Of a stretch of 7,295 nucleotides of DNA, positions 1 through 6,779 are shown one piece after another. Origin of the DNA: an uncultured Clostridia bacterium (GTDB lineage: Bacteria; Bacillota; Clostridia; Oscillospirales; Acutalibacteraceae). The translations under genes and the position numbers were made by a program. Positions within the stretch are counted from its first letter, which is position 1. Each line of letters opens with the position of its first letter. The DNA lies in assembly GCA_945221685.1 (NCBI GenBank), contig CALYNN010000075.1, forward strand, positions 1-7,295, read 5' to 3'. Under the pieces are notes generated by a model, which was not told the DNA's origin, made no database searches, and saw only the letters and a list, made by a program, of their open reading frames with translations.

Positions 1-548
1 AAAACGCTGTTGCAACCTATAAAATTTATCCAAGCGGAATGATTTATATTTATCATTCTGCCGTGCCTACCGCAAAGATGGTTAGGTTCGGTTATCAAAT
101 GGCTTTCGACAAGAGTATGGAATATGTTACCTGGTACGGCAGAGGTCCTGTTCCAACCTATTGCGACAGAAAGACAGGCGCAAAGATAGACAGATATTCC
201 TCAACCGTAACCGATCTTGAGTATCGCTATATGCGCCCTCAGGAGTCGTCAAACCGAGCTGATGTAAGATACTTTACTATTACTGAGAAAAACGGTAAAG
301 GTCTTAAATTTACCTCGTATTACGATGAGCCGTTCAATTTCTCGGCTTATCACTACACAACCGACGGACTTGAAAAAGCCACTCATGTTAACAATATTCC
401 TTATAGCGATATTACAACGCTTAATGTTGACCGCAAGCAGCTTGGCGTTGGCGGTGATTTGCCGGGTCAGGCATTTGTGCGCGAGCCGTATTTGATGAAA
501 AAAGGAGAAAAGCAGGCTTATTCATTTATCATTGAGCCTGTAAAATAA
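1..548 (+). CDS. GH2 beta-galactosidase-like protein, C-terminal part (5' truncated by window)
   Basis: This is the last ~181 residues of a glycoside hydrolase family 2 enzyme. The reading frame is open from position 3 and continues upstream of the window, so the ATG at 39 is internal. The segment matches the C-terminal beta-sandwich of LacZ-type beta-galactosidases (Bgal_small_N, domain 5). Visible landmarks are WYGRGP, then a DRKTGAKI stretch, then RPQESSNR followed by ADVR, then GVGGD near the end. The family hydrolyses terminal beta-galactosides such as lactose; the catalytic glutamates lie in the missing upstream part, so activity and specificity cannot be judged. One oddity is that GGD is followed by LPG, whereas E. 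coli LacZ has GGDDSW with the substrate-contacting Trp999. No signal peptide can be assessed. The stop (TAA 546-548) is only 4 nt before comEC. A related GH2 galactosidase with another substrate is possible; family assignment is secure, exact substrate is not. Confidence 0.85.
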   Translation, partial: NAVATYKIYPSGMIYIYHSAVPTAKMVRFGYQMAFDKSMEYVTWYGRGPVPTYCDRKTGAKIDRYSSTVTDLEYRYMRPQESSNRADVRYFTITEKNGKGLKFTSYYDEPFNFSAYHYTTDGLEKATHVNNIPYSDITTLNVDRKQLGVGGDLPGQAFVREPYLMKKGEKQAYSFIIEPVK

Positions 549-552
549 GCTT

Positions 553-2499
553 ATGAAAAGGGTATTTGCATTTATTGGTTTTACTGTTGCAATTACCCTT
601 TTTATGCTTAATCTTATACCGAATATAACTTGTTATGCCGCGGGCTGCGCTGCTGCTTTGCTAATTGCTTCTCTGCTTGTAAAGCCGTTACGAAAAGCCA
701 AGGTAGTTCCGGTGATTATGTGCAGCATCATTTTTGCCTGTGTAATTTTCGGCTTGAATGTAAATATGAAGCTTGCACCCCAATTAAGTATTGATAAAAC
801 AAGCGCAGAGTCTACCTTTTCCATTGTTGATATTTACAGTGAGGACGATAACGGCTATTACTGCTATACGGTTAAAGTAAGCAGCGTAAATGCAGAGGGA
901 GCACCGCAGAATTTTAAGCTGAGGCTGAAAAGTAAAACACAGCTTGACGCGGATTTTTATGACAATATATCGGGCAGGCTTTATTTCAGAAAAATTGCCG
1001 ATAATGCCTTTAATTCCTACGGCTATTACGGCGATGAAATATTTCTTTCGGCTCGGCTAATCAGCAGCTATTCAGTTGATAGTCCCGCAAAAAAGCCTTT
1101 GAATTATAATATTATCAGGCAGAGAATTAAAATAAAAAATCTGCTTAATGATACCTTCGGCGGTGATGTTGGCGCTTTGGCGGCTTCAATATTAATCGGT
1201 GATAAAAGTGATTTAAGTGATGAGGCTTACAGTAATTTTAAAATATGCGGTGTTTCTCACGCAATAGTAGTTTCGGGACTGCACACCTCGCTTGTTTGTA
1301 TGGGAGTGTATTTTCTGCTTAAGCTTCTCAAAGCACCGAAGCCTCCTGCGGTTATTGTTACTCTTTTGTGCACTCTGCTTTATATCGCGTTGGCAGATTT
1401 TTCAAAGTCTGCCGTCAGAGCCGGTATTATGGTTTCCGTACTGCTTATTGCAAAGCTTTTTAAGCATAAGGCGGATTCGCTTAATTCATTAGGTATAGCG
1501 GTATTTATAATATGTATTAATCCCTTTGCGGTTTGCGATGTGGGTGCGTGTCTGTCCGTAACTGCCGTTTTGGGCATACTTGTAATTTATCCTAAGCTAT
1601 GTGTGTTCGGCAAAAATATGCCAAAGCCTTTTGCGTTTATAATTAATAGTATTCTTTTGACCTGCTCGGTCATATTATCCACCTTGCCGATAATGTGTAT
1701 TTATTTTAAATCCGTCAGTCTGGTGGGCATTATTCTTAACATACTGTTTGTACCCATTTTGCAGTTGGCTCTCGGCTCAGTGCTTTTGTTTACCGTATTT
1801 TGCAATATTCCTTTTCTTGCATTATTTCCGAGGCTTACGGCAAAGCTTTCTCTTTCATTGATGCTTTGGCTGACTGATTTATTTGCGCGGCACCTTTCGT
1901 GGCTTCGTATTGATATTTACGGCAACTATCTGTTGGTGGGAATTGCCGCCTGCTTTATCGTTATGGGGTTGGTTTTGATAATCAACAGAGAGCTTTCTTT
2001 AAAAATGACTGCTGCTTTTGTTTGCCTTTCGCTTGTTTTTTGCTTTGGCTATTCCGCCTATAAAAGCAATAATGCCGTCAGCGTCAAGCTGCTTTCTTCA
2101 GGGGCGGTTGTTGTTGAAGACAGAGATACCCTTGTCGGTGCCTATATAAACGATTACGGTGATTTTTATGAGATTAAAAGCAACTATGGCGACGAAAGAG
2201 TGGGGCTGTTTATTTCCTGCGATGAATACAGCGGTGAAATAGCGGAGATTTACGGCAAAGCCTATTTTGTTGACAACAGTAAAAACAGTTACTTATCAGT
2301 TGATGAAAAAATAAACCTTGCCGTTTCAAAGGAAAATTTAGTTTTTTATATTTATGGCAATATTGTTGAAATAAGTGAAAATAATGTTATAATAAACGGT
2401 GCCGAGTTTAACAGAAGATCCGATTATGTTTCCGAAAGCAATATAACCTTGTATTTTGAAAATGATGAAATATCGTTAAGGAGGGAAGAACGTGGCTAA
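553..2499 (+). CDS. comEC: ComEC/Rec2-family DNA-uptake channel protein with degenerate C-terminal domain
   Basis: ComEC is the inner-membrane channel that carries single-stranded DNA into the cell during natural transformation. The 648-residue product has the family order: two N-terminal membrane segments (about 4-22 and 28-44) and a third at 50-70; a soluble OB-like DUF4131 region (about 75-175); the polytopic Competence domain (about 200-475) with ALAASILIGD at 208-217, VSGLHTSL at 240-247, SAVRAG at 286-291 and the LNSLGIAVFI...NPFAVCDVGACLSV block at 310-336; then a final membrane segment (485-500) and a ~140-residue C-terminal region. That last region is where a metallo-beta-lactamase-like domain normally sits, but HxHxDH is absent and the matching stretch reads ISCDEYSGE (554-562). 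At 648 residues it is shorter than many family members. ATG 553 is the first possible start after an in-frame stop at 541-543, and it has no clear ribosome binding site, so it may be coupled to the gene upstream. The stop overlaps holA by 8 nt. Whether the cell is competent is unknown. Confidence 0.92.
   Translation: MKRVFAFIGFTVAITLFMLNLIPNITCYAAGCAAALLIASLLVKPLRKAKVVPVIMCSIIFACVIFGLNVNMKLAPQLSIDKTSAESTFSIVDIYSEDDNGYYCYTVKVSSVNAEGAPQNFKLRLKSKTQLDADFYDNISGRLYFRKIADNAFNSYGYYGDEIFLSARLISSYSVDSPAKKPLNYNIIRQRIKIKNLLNDTFGGDVGALAASILIGDKSDLSDEAYSNFKICGVSHAIVVSGLHTSLVCMGVYFLLKLLKAPKPPAVIVTLLCTLLYIALADFSKSAVRAGIMVSVLLIAKLFKHKADSLNSLGIAVFIICINPFAVCDVGACLSVTAVLGILVIYPKLCVFGKNMPKPFAFIINSILLTCSVILSTLPIMCIYFKSVSLVGIILNILFVPILQLALGSVLLFTVFCNIPFLALFPRLTAKLSLSLMLWLTDLFARHLSWLRIDIYGNYLLVGIAACFIVMGLVLIINRELSLKMTAAFVCLSLVFCFGYSAYKSNNAVSVKLLSSGAVVVEDRDTLVGAYINDYGDFYEIKSNYGDERVGLFISCDEYSGEIAEIYGKAYFVDNSKNSYLSVDEKINLAVSKENLVFYIYGNIVEISENNVIINGAEFNRRSDYVSESNITLYFENDEISLRREERG
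2478..2484 (+). promoter_or_regulatory. Strong ribosome binding site for holA, inside comEC
   Basis: AAGGAGG sits 7 nt upstream of the GTG at 2492 and within the last codons of comEC. It supports GTG as the holA start and fits translational coupling across the 8-nt overlap. Confidence 0.8.
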
Positions 2500-3538
2500 A
2501 ATAGGCGAGGCTCAAATTAAACAGCAGCTTAAAGAGGGCAATATTTCAAACGCTTATCTTATTTACGGCGAAGAAGATTACCTTAAAAGCTTTTATATAA
2601 ATCAGCTGAAAAGTAAAACGGTTGATTCTGCCTTTGAGTCATTTAACCTCCATTTGTTTGACGGTAAGGATATTGATTTGGACGACGCGCTGAAGGATGC
2701 GGAAATGCTTCCTATGATGAGCGGATATAATCTTGTTCTCATAAGAGATTATCCTGCCGAAAAAAGCAAAAGCGATGTTAACCTGATTACAGAATTTTTA
2801 TCAGATGTGCCAGAAACAACCGTTCTTGTGTTGGCTTATGAGGCTTATTCGCCCGATGAAAAATCCGCAGGCTTTAAAAGCCTTGTTTCTGCCTTTGATA
2901 AGGCAGGAAGCGTTGTAAAATTAGAAAAGAGAACAGAGGCAGATGTGGCAAAGCTCCTTGTCAGCGGAGCAAAAAAAAGAGGAGCTACGCTTGATATTTC
3001 AAATGCTAAATATTTGATTTCCGTTTCCGGTAACGATTTAAAAACCCTTTTAAACGAGCTTGATAAGCTTTCAGGCTTTGCAAGCGGCGGCGAAATAACA
3101 AAAGAAATTATTGACAGTATGGCAACAAAATGCCTTCAGGCAAGGGTATATGATTTAACCAAGGCGATTTCGGCAAATAATCTTGACCTTGCGTACAGTG
3201 TTCTTAATACTTTGTTTGAAATGAAGGAGGACCCTATTTTAATGCTTGCCGTTATCGGCGGAGTGTATGTAGATATGTATCGCGTAAAATGCGCTAAAAC
3301 CGCAGGCTTTTCGTATGATGATGTAGCTAATCACTATAACTATAAGAGCAGGGAGTTTGCTCTTAAAATTGCTGCGCGCGACTGTGCCAAGCTTACCGAA
3401 AAACAACTTCGCCTTTCTGTTGACGCTATTATTGATACCGACATAAAGCTGAAAAGCACGGCCGTTGATAAAAAGCTTCTCTTAGAGGAGCTTATTGCTA
3501 AGCTGTTTATTATTTCTCGCGGTGATACCTATGCTTAA
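2492..3538 (+). CDS. holA: DNA polymerase III delta subunit (clamp loader)
   Basis: HolA is the wrench subunit of the clamp-loader complex: it binds the beta sliding clamp and helps open it for loading at primer termini in the cytoplasmic replisome. The 348-residue product has the usual family length (about 340). The N-terminal start of the AAA+-like fold shows AYLIYGEEDYL (21-31). The clamp-contact region is around 71-84 (EMLPMMSGYNLVLI). A middle helical lid carries SGNDLKTLLNELDKL (179-193), and the C-terminal collar domain spans about 210-340 with DPILMLAVIGG and the KSTAVDKKLLLEELIAKL helix. Like other delta subunits it shows no Walker A motif, consistent with a non-ATPase role. The GTG start is fixed by AAGGAGG 7 nt upstream; it overlaps comEC by 8 nt, and the comEC-holA pairing is common in Firmicutes (comEC near yqeN in Bacillus). 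It overlaps the next gene by 8 nt as well. Confidence 0.95.
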   Translation: MAKIGEAQIKQQLKEGNISNAYLIYGEEDYLKSFYINQLKSKTVDSAFESFNLHLFDGKDIDLDDALKDAEMLPMMSGYNLVLIRDYPAEKSKSDVNLITEFLSDVPETTVLVLAYEAYSPDEKSAGFKSLVSAFDKAGSVVKLEKRTEADVAKLLVSGAKKRGATLDISNAKYLISVSGNDLKTLLNELDKLSGFASGGEITKEIIDSMATKCLQARVYDLTKAISANNLDLAYSVLNTLFEMKEDPILMLAVIGGVYVDMYRVKCAKTAGFSYDDVANHYNYKSREFALKIAARDCAKLTEKQLRLSVDAIIDTDIKLKSTAVDKKLLLEELIAKLFIISRGDTYA

Positions 3539-4118
3539 AATTAAGGAAGCAGTAATAGTAGAGGGCAGATACGATAAGCTTAAGCTTTCAAATATTCTTG
3601 ATACGCTTATAATTGAAACAAACGGCTTCGGAATTTATAAAAATAAGGAGAAGCTTAAATTTATAAAGCGGCTTGCAGAAGAAAGAGGAATAATTATTAT
3701 TACCGATTCCGATCACAGCGGCTTTCAAATTCGCAATTTTATAAGCGCAGGAATTCCCAAGGAGCAGATTAAGCATATCTATATTCCCGATGTTTACGGC
3801 AAGGAAAAGAGAAAAAATCAACCCTCCAAGGAGGGCAAAATAGGCGTTGAGGGTATGGATGATAAGCTACTTAAAAAGCTGTTTGAAAATGCCGATATTG
3901 ATTTTACTCAAGCAAATAAAGAAAATCCTATTAAAGCCTGCCATCTGTATGAGTTGGGGATTACAGGCGTAGCTAACGCGGCTGAAAATAAAAAGAAACT
4001 CCTTAAGGCGTTAAGCCTTCCGGAATTTCTTTCAACAAAAGCCTTGCTTTCTTTTATTAATTCTTCAATGACGAAGGACGAGTTTTTCGTCCTCGCAAAT
4101 TCTGTTTTAAATAATTAA
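3531..4118 (+). CDS. rnmV: Ribonuclease M5-like Toprim protein
   Basis: RNase M5 is a Toprim-domain endonuclease that removes flanking sequence from the 5S rRNA precursor, in Bacillus with ribosomal protein L18 as cofactor. The 195-residue product fits the usual size (about 185). The N-terminal Toprim domain (about 3-95) shows the acidic residues expected for metal binding: E11 in IVEGRYD and the D59-x-D61 pair in TDSDHSG. The family signatures ETNGFG (29-34) and GKIGVEGMD (102-110) are present; the latter corresponds to the GVEHA-type motif of RNase M5. The C-terminal half (about 125-195) matches the DUF4093-type tail. ATG 3531 was chosen because M-x-K-I-K-E matches the family N-terminus; a TTG at 3495 behind a GAGGAG would add 12 hydrophobic residues and looks false. 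The ribosome binding site is weak (GGTGAT at 3521-3526), and the start overlaps holA by 8 nt, so coupling is likely. No 5S rRNA gene is in the window, so the substrate is inferred from family. Confidence 0.87.
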   Translation: MLKIKEAVIVEGRYDKLKLSNILDTLIIETNGFGIYKNKEKLKFIKRLAEERGIIIITDSDHSGFQIRNFISAGIPKEQIKHIYIPDVYGKEKRKNQPSKEGKIGVEGMDDKLLKKLFENADIDFTQANKENPIKACHLYELGITGVANAAENKKKLLKALSLPEFLSTKALLSFINSSMTKDEFFVLANSVLNN

Positions 4119-4119
4119 G

Positions 4120-5181
4120 TCAAATTATAATAACACTGCTTTTTTGCTCTGTCCCGCAAGGCAGAGCTTTTTTGTATCCTAAATTATACAGGTCGGTGGC
4201 ATTACATTCAAGCTCAAAAAGCCGCCTGCCGTTTTCATCAAGCTTGCTTATATCGGCATATCTGCTTATAATCGGTAGTTCAGCGCTTTTCTTCATATCG
4301 GCAAGTATTTGCCTGCCGCTTTCGTTAAATGCTAAAATACGGATGTACGGAGCGTCAAAGGTGTATTCCCTTGTAACCGAAAGATATGCTTTTAAAATTA
4401 TCCGTCTTATTCTTGAGTGGGTATATCTTTTTGTCTTAATATTATCGTATAGCTCGTTAAGGCTCAAAGATGTTTTAATGGCTTCGCAAATTCTGTTTTC
4501 GAGTCCCTCGCTTACATCTTCAATTTTCAAAAAATCTTGCGCCGTCATTCCTCTGAGCTTGGCAAGAACGGCCCTTTCGCAGTTTTGAAGCGAACAAATT
4601 TCATCTGTATTAAGTCGGCTTCTTATGGCAGAGGCGCTGTAATTTACATCGTCGGTATCGTGTCCTAAGCCTATTCGTTTAACAGCCTTACACTCAAGCT
4701 TAGTGTAGGTAAGATATTCTATAGCCAAAATATTGTTAGGCGTGTCAAGCAGGGGAGAGCCAACCGCTTCCCGTCTTGCCGCAGGGTAGGAAATACCTTT
4801 TTTCAGCATTTCCTTTATTTCGGCGTCCTTTTCCTTTACAAGCGACGCCGCCTTTTTCAGCTCGGTAATATCGTCGCATTCGGCACCGAATGCCAATGCG
4901 TCAACTGCGTTTGTGCATTCAAGAATTCTTACGGCGTTTTTTGCAAAGCCCTGTGCAGACATAAGTGAATAGGCGCAGGGAAGCTCAAGCACCAAATCAG
5001 CACCGTTTTTTACTGCCTCGGCGGCTCTTGTAAATTTATCGTAAACTGCAAACTCGCCCCGCTGAACAAAGTTGCCGCTCATTACGCAAATTACATTATT
5101 TCCGGTTGCCTTAACCGTATCAATTAAATACTTGTGGCCCTTATGAAAGGGGTTAAATTCGCAAACAATTCCGTAATTCAT
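4120..5181 (-). CDS. tmcAL: tRNA(Met) cytidine acetate ligase TmcAL
   Basis: TmcAL (formerly YlbM, annotated as a nucleotidyltransferase) activates acetate with ATP to acetyl-AMP and transfers the acetyl group to the wobble cytidine C34 of elongator tRNA-Met, making ac4C and helping AUG decoding. The 353-residue product opens with the family signature GIVCEFNPFHKGH; HKGH (13-16) is the HxGH nucleotide-binding motif. Further landmarks are MSGNFVQRG (34-42), a KFTRA stretch (49-53), GADLVLELP (60-68), FGAECDDI (98-105), NNILAIEYL (149-157) and SASAIRSRL (182-190). It is shorter than the ~400-415 residues of Bacillus relatives, though the C-terminal ATDLYNLGY block is present, so it looks compact rather than cut. 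The start at 5181 has AAGGA 6 nt upstream on the reverse strand (5188-5192). The stop is 1 nt from the rnmV stop, and the last codons contain that cluster's terminator. It is divergent from ackA, which also acts on acetate. Confidence 0.95.
   Translation of the reverse strand: MNYGIVCEFNPFHKGHKYLIDTVKATGNNVICVMSGNFVQRGEFAVYDKFTRAAEAVKNGADLVLELPCAYSLMSAQGFAKNAVRILECTNAVDALAFGAECDDITELKKAASLVKEKDAEIKEMLKKGISYPAARREAVGSPLLDTPNNILAIEYLTYTKLECKAVKRIGLGHDTDDVNYSASAIRSRLNTDEICSLQNCERAVLAKLRGMTAQDFLKIEDVSEGLENRICEAIKTSLSLNELYDNIKTKRYTHSRIRRIILKAYLSVTREYTFDAPYIRILAFNESGRQILADMKKSAELPIISRYADISKLDENGRRLFELECNATDLYNLGYKKALPCGTEQKSSVIII
4146..4173 (+). terminator. Rho-independent terminator of the comEC-holA-rnmV cluster
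   Basis: The stem is GCTCTGTC (4146-4153) and GGCAGAGC (4160-4167), 8 bp with one G-U pair, with a 6-nt loop CCGCAA and followed by six T (4168-4173). It lies 28 nt past the rnmV stop and within the 3' coding part of the convergent tmcAL. On the reverse strand the hairpin is followed by A rather than T, so it should stop only forward transcripts. Confidence 0.85.
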
Positions 5182-5201
5182 AAAAAATCCTTAACAAAGT
5201 C

Positions 5202-5231
5202 TTGACATCTCTATATATTATATATTATTAT
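5202..5231 (+). promoter_or_regulatory. Putative sigma-A promoter of ackA
   Basis: A perfect -35 TTGACA (5202-5207) is followed after 18 nt by TATTAT (5226-5231), which would start transcription near 5238 and leave a UTR of about 38 nt. A consensus TATAAT at 5229-5234 is also present but 21 nt away. The -35 is the only consensus TTGACA noticed in the intergenic regions. Confidence 0.6.
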
Positions 5232-5258
5232 AATACTAAATAAATATATAAAAATCAA
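5230..5258 (-). promoter_or_regulatory. Putative sigma-A promoter of tmcAL
   Basis: Read on the reverse strand, TTGATT (5253-5258) and TATTAT (5230-5235) are 17 nt apart, giving a 5' UTR of about 40 nt. The -10 overlaps the proposed ackA -10. The AT-rich sequence offers several other -10 matches, so the exact box is uncertain. Confidence 0.45.
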
Positions 5259-5263
5259 CCACC

Positions 5264-5268
5264 GGAGG
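5264..5268 (+). promoter_or_regulatory. Ribosome binding site that fixes the ackA TTG start
   Basis: GGAGG ends 7 nt before TTG 5276. The nearer ATG at 5271 is only 2 nt away and runs into TGA after one further codon (ATG TTT TGA), so it cannot start ackA. Confidence 0.85.
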
Positions 5269-5275
5269 AAATGTT

Positions 5276-6499
5276 TTGAAAATTTTAGTTATTAACTGCG
5301 GCAGCTCCTCACTTAAATATCAGCTTCTTGATATGAAAGATGAATCTGTTCTCTGCAGCGGAAGTATTGAAAGAATCGGTCTTGAAATAAAAGGCGGAGA
5401 AAATAATGTTATAGTTAAAAAGGACGGCGAGAAGCATACCTACGATAAGGAGCTTCCTACTCATATCGACGCCTTTAATGAGGTTAAATATATTCTTTCG
5501 CAAGGGGAATACAAGGTTATTGATTCCTTTGACGAAATCGACGCCATCGGCCACAGAGTAGTTCAGGGCGGCGATAAATATAAGAAAAGCGTTCTTATCG
5601 ATGACGAGGTTGTTAAAACCATTAGAGAGCTTTCTCCATTGGCTCCTTTGCACAACCCTGCAAACCTTCAGGGCTATGAGGCTTGCCTCGAGGTTGTAGG
5701 TCCCGATGTTCCTCAAGTAGCCGCGTTTGATACTGCTTTCCACAGCACCATGCCTCCAAAGGCATATATGTACGCGGTACCTTATGAATACTATACCAAG
5801 TACGGCGTTCGCCGCTACGGCTTCCACGGTACATCTCATAAATTTGTTTCCAACAGAGTTGCAGAGAAAATGGGTAAGGATATTAAGGATTTAAAAATCA
5901 TTACCTGCCATTTGGGCAACGGCTCCTCCATTGCCGCTATTCAAAACGGTAAGGTTATAGATACCTCTATGGGCTTTACTCCTCTTGACGGCTTTATGAT
6001 GGGTACTCGCTCCGGCGGTGTTGACCCGTCTGTTGTTACCTTCATTATGAAGAAGCTTGGAATTTCGCCTGACAAAATGGATGAGATTTTAAATAAGGAT
6101 TCAGGCGTAAAGGCTATTTCGGGCGTTTCCTCCGATGACCGCGATATCTGCGCGGAACAGGCGGCAGGCAACGACAGAGCTATACTTGCTCACGAAATGC
6201 AGGCGTACGAAATTGCAAAGTTTATCGGCTCCTATATTGCCGCTATGAACGGCGTAGATGCAATCGTGTTTACAGGCGGTATCGGTGAAAACGGCGTATG
6301 GCTTCGTTCAAAGATTTGCTCTTATCTCGGCTATATGGGTGTATATATTGACGAGGATATTAATGCTAAAACTCAAAAGGGCGCCGAAGCAGAGCTTACC
6401 GAGCCGACAGATAAGGTAAGAGTATTTATTCTTGCAACCAACGAGGAACTTACCATTGCAAGAGATACTGCCGAAATAGTAAACAACCTAAACAAATAA
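5276..6499 (+). CDS. ackA: Acetate kinase
   Basis: AckA interconverts acetyl phosphate plus ADP with acetate plus ATP in the cytoplasm, the final ATP-yielding step of acetate fermentation (with Pta). The 407-residue product has the normal family length (about 400) and the ASKHA-fold signatures: VINCGSSSLK (5-14) with N7; GHRVVQGG (92-99) with R94; PLHNP (124-128) with H126; FDTAFH (151-156) with D152; YGFHGTSH (181-188) with H184; HLGNGSS (212-218); GTRSGGVDP (243-251) with R245; FTGGIGENG (332-340); and ATNEE (387-391) with E390. These match the active-site N, R, H, D, H, R and E described for Methanosarcina AckA, so it should be active. The start is TTG at 5276, giving MKILVINCGSS as in other AckA proteins. 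It has its own upstream promoter and is divergent from tmcAL. No pta gene adjoins it on either side, so phosphotransacetylase must be elsewhere if present. Confidence 0.98.
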   Translation: MKILVINCGSSSLKYQLLDMKDESVLCSGSIERIGLEIKGGENNVIVKKDGEKHTYDKELPTHIDAFNEVKYILSQGEYKVIDSFDEIDAIGHRVVQGGDKYKKSVLIDDEVVKTIRELSPLAPLHNPANLQGYEACLEVVGPDVPQVAAFDTAFHSTMPPKAYMYAVPYEYYTKYGVRRYGFHGTSHKFVSNRVAEKMGKDIKDLKIITCHLGNGSSIAAIQNGKVIDTSMGFTPLDGFMMGTRSGGVDPSVVTFIMKKLGISPDKMDEILNKDSGVKAISGVSSDDRDICAEQAAGNDRAILAHEMQAYEIAKFIGSYIAAMNGVDAIVFTGGIGENGVWLRSKICSYLGYMGVYIDEDINAKTQKGAEAELTEPTDKVRVFILATNEELTIARDTAEIVNNLNK

Positions 6500-6556
6500 A
6501 TTATTAGTTTAGTAAATAATTATTTTTATAAAATTTGAAAGAAGGAGGAAAATTCA

Positions 6557-6772
6557 ATGCCTGAAATTAAGTACGAAATAACCGAGCATCTCGGTGTCAT
6601 TTCCGAAACTGCAAAGGGCTGGACAAGAGAGGTCAATATGATTTCCTGGAACGGCCGCGACCCAAAAATTGATGTTAGAGATTGGTCACCCGACCATTCT
6701 AAAATGAGCAAGGGTCTTACTTTTACGGTTGAAGAGGTTAAGGAGCTTACAAAGCTTGTAGAAAAGCTTTAA
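6557..6772 (+). CDS. PC4/YdbC-family single-stranded nucleic-acid-binding protein
   Basis: This 71-residue protein is a small homologue of the PC4 (transcriptional coactivator p15) fold, of which Lactococcus YdbC is the bacterial example that binds single-stranded DNA as a dimer. The conserved core is seen as GWTREVNMISWNG (21-33), PKIDVRDW (36-43) and HSKMSKGLTFTVEE (47-60): beta strands with basic and aromatic residues, then a C-terminal helix rich in Lys and Glu (60-71). Length equals that of typical YdbC proteins. The start ATG is supported by AAGGAGG (6542-6548) 8 nt upstream. It lies 57 nt after ackA, in the same direction, with no convincing promoter between, so it may be co-transcribed with ackA, and it is followed by a terminator. 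Its cellular role is not known from the sequence; a broad part in transcription or DNA repair is a family-level guess. Confidence 0.88.
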   Translation: MPEIKYEITEHLGVISETAKGWTREVNMISWNGRDPKIDVRDWSPDHSKMSKGLTFTVEEVKELTKLVEKL

Positions 6773-6779
6773 TAGCAGG

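Noticed and set aside
3495..3530. TTG 3495 as start of the RNase M5-like gene
   Set aside because: A GAGGAG lies 4 nt upstream, but the added 12 residues are hydrophobic and unlike the family N-terminus, whereas ATG 3531 gives the expected MLKIKEAVIVEG opening.
4075..4093. Hairpin AGGACGA/TCGTCCT inside the rnmV 3' end as a reverse-strand terminator for tmcAL
   Set aside because: The stem is good, but on the reverse strand it is followed by TCGTCATTG, with no T run. It can be explained by the rnmV coding sequence.
4172..4588. Forward open frame within tmcAL
   Set aside because: It is fully antisense to the clear TmcAL coding sequence and shows no recognisable domain. It begins immediately after the forward terminator.
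5309..5839. Reverse-strand open frames antisense to ackA, comEC and alaS (for example 5309-5839 and 6747-7290)
   Set aside because: They overlap well-recognised genes, resemble no known family and have no supporting start signals. They are shadows of the real coding frames.
6499..6527. Hairpin AATTATT/AATAATT followed by T5 after ackA as a terminator
   Set aside because: The stem is only A-T pairs with a 9-nt loop, too weak to call. The next gene follows closely with a good ribosome binding site, so read-through is more likely.
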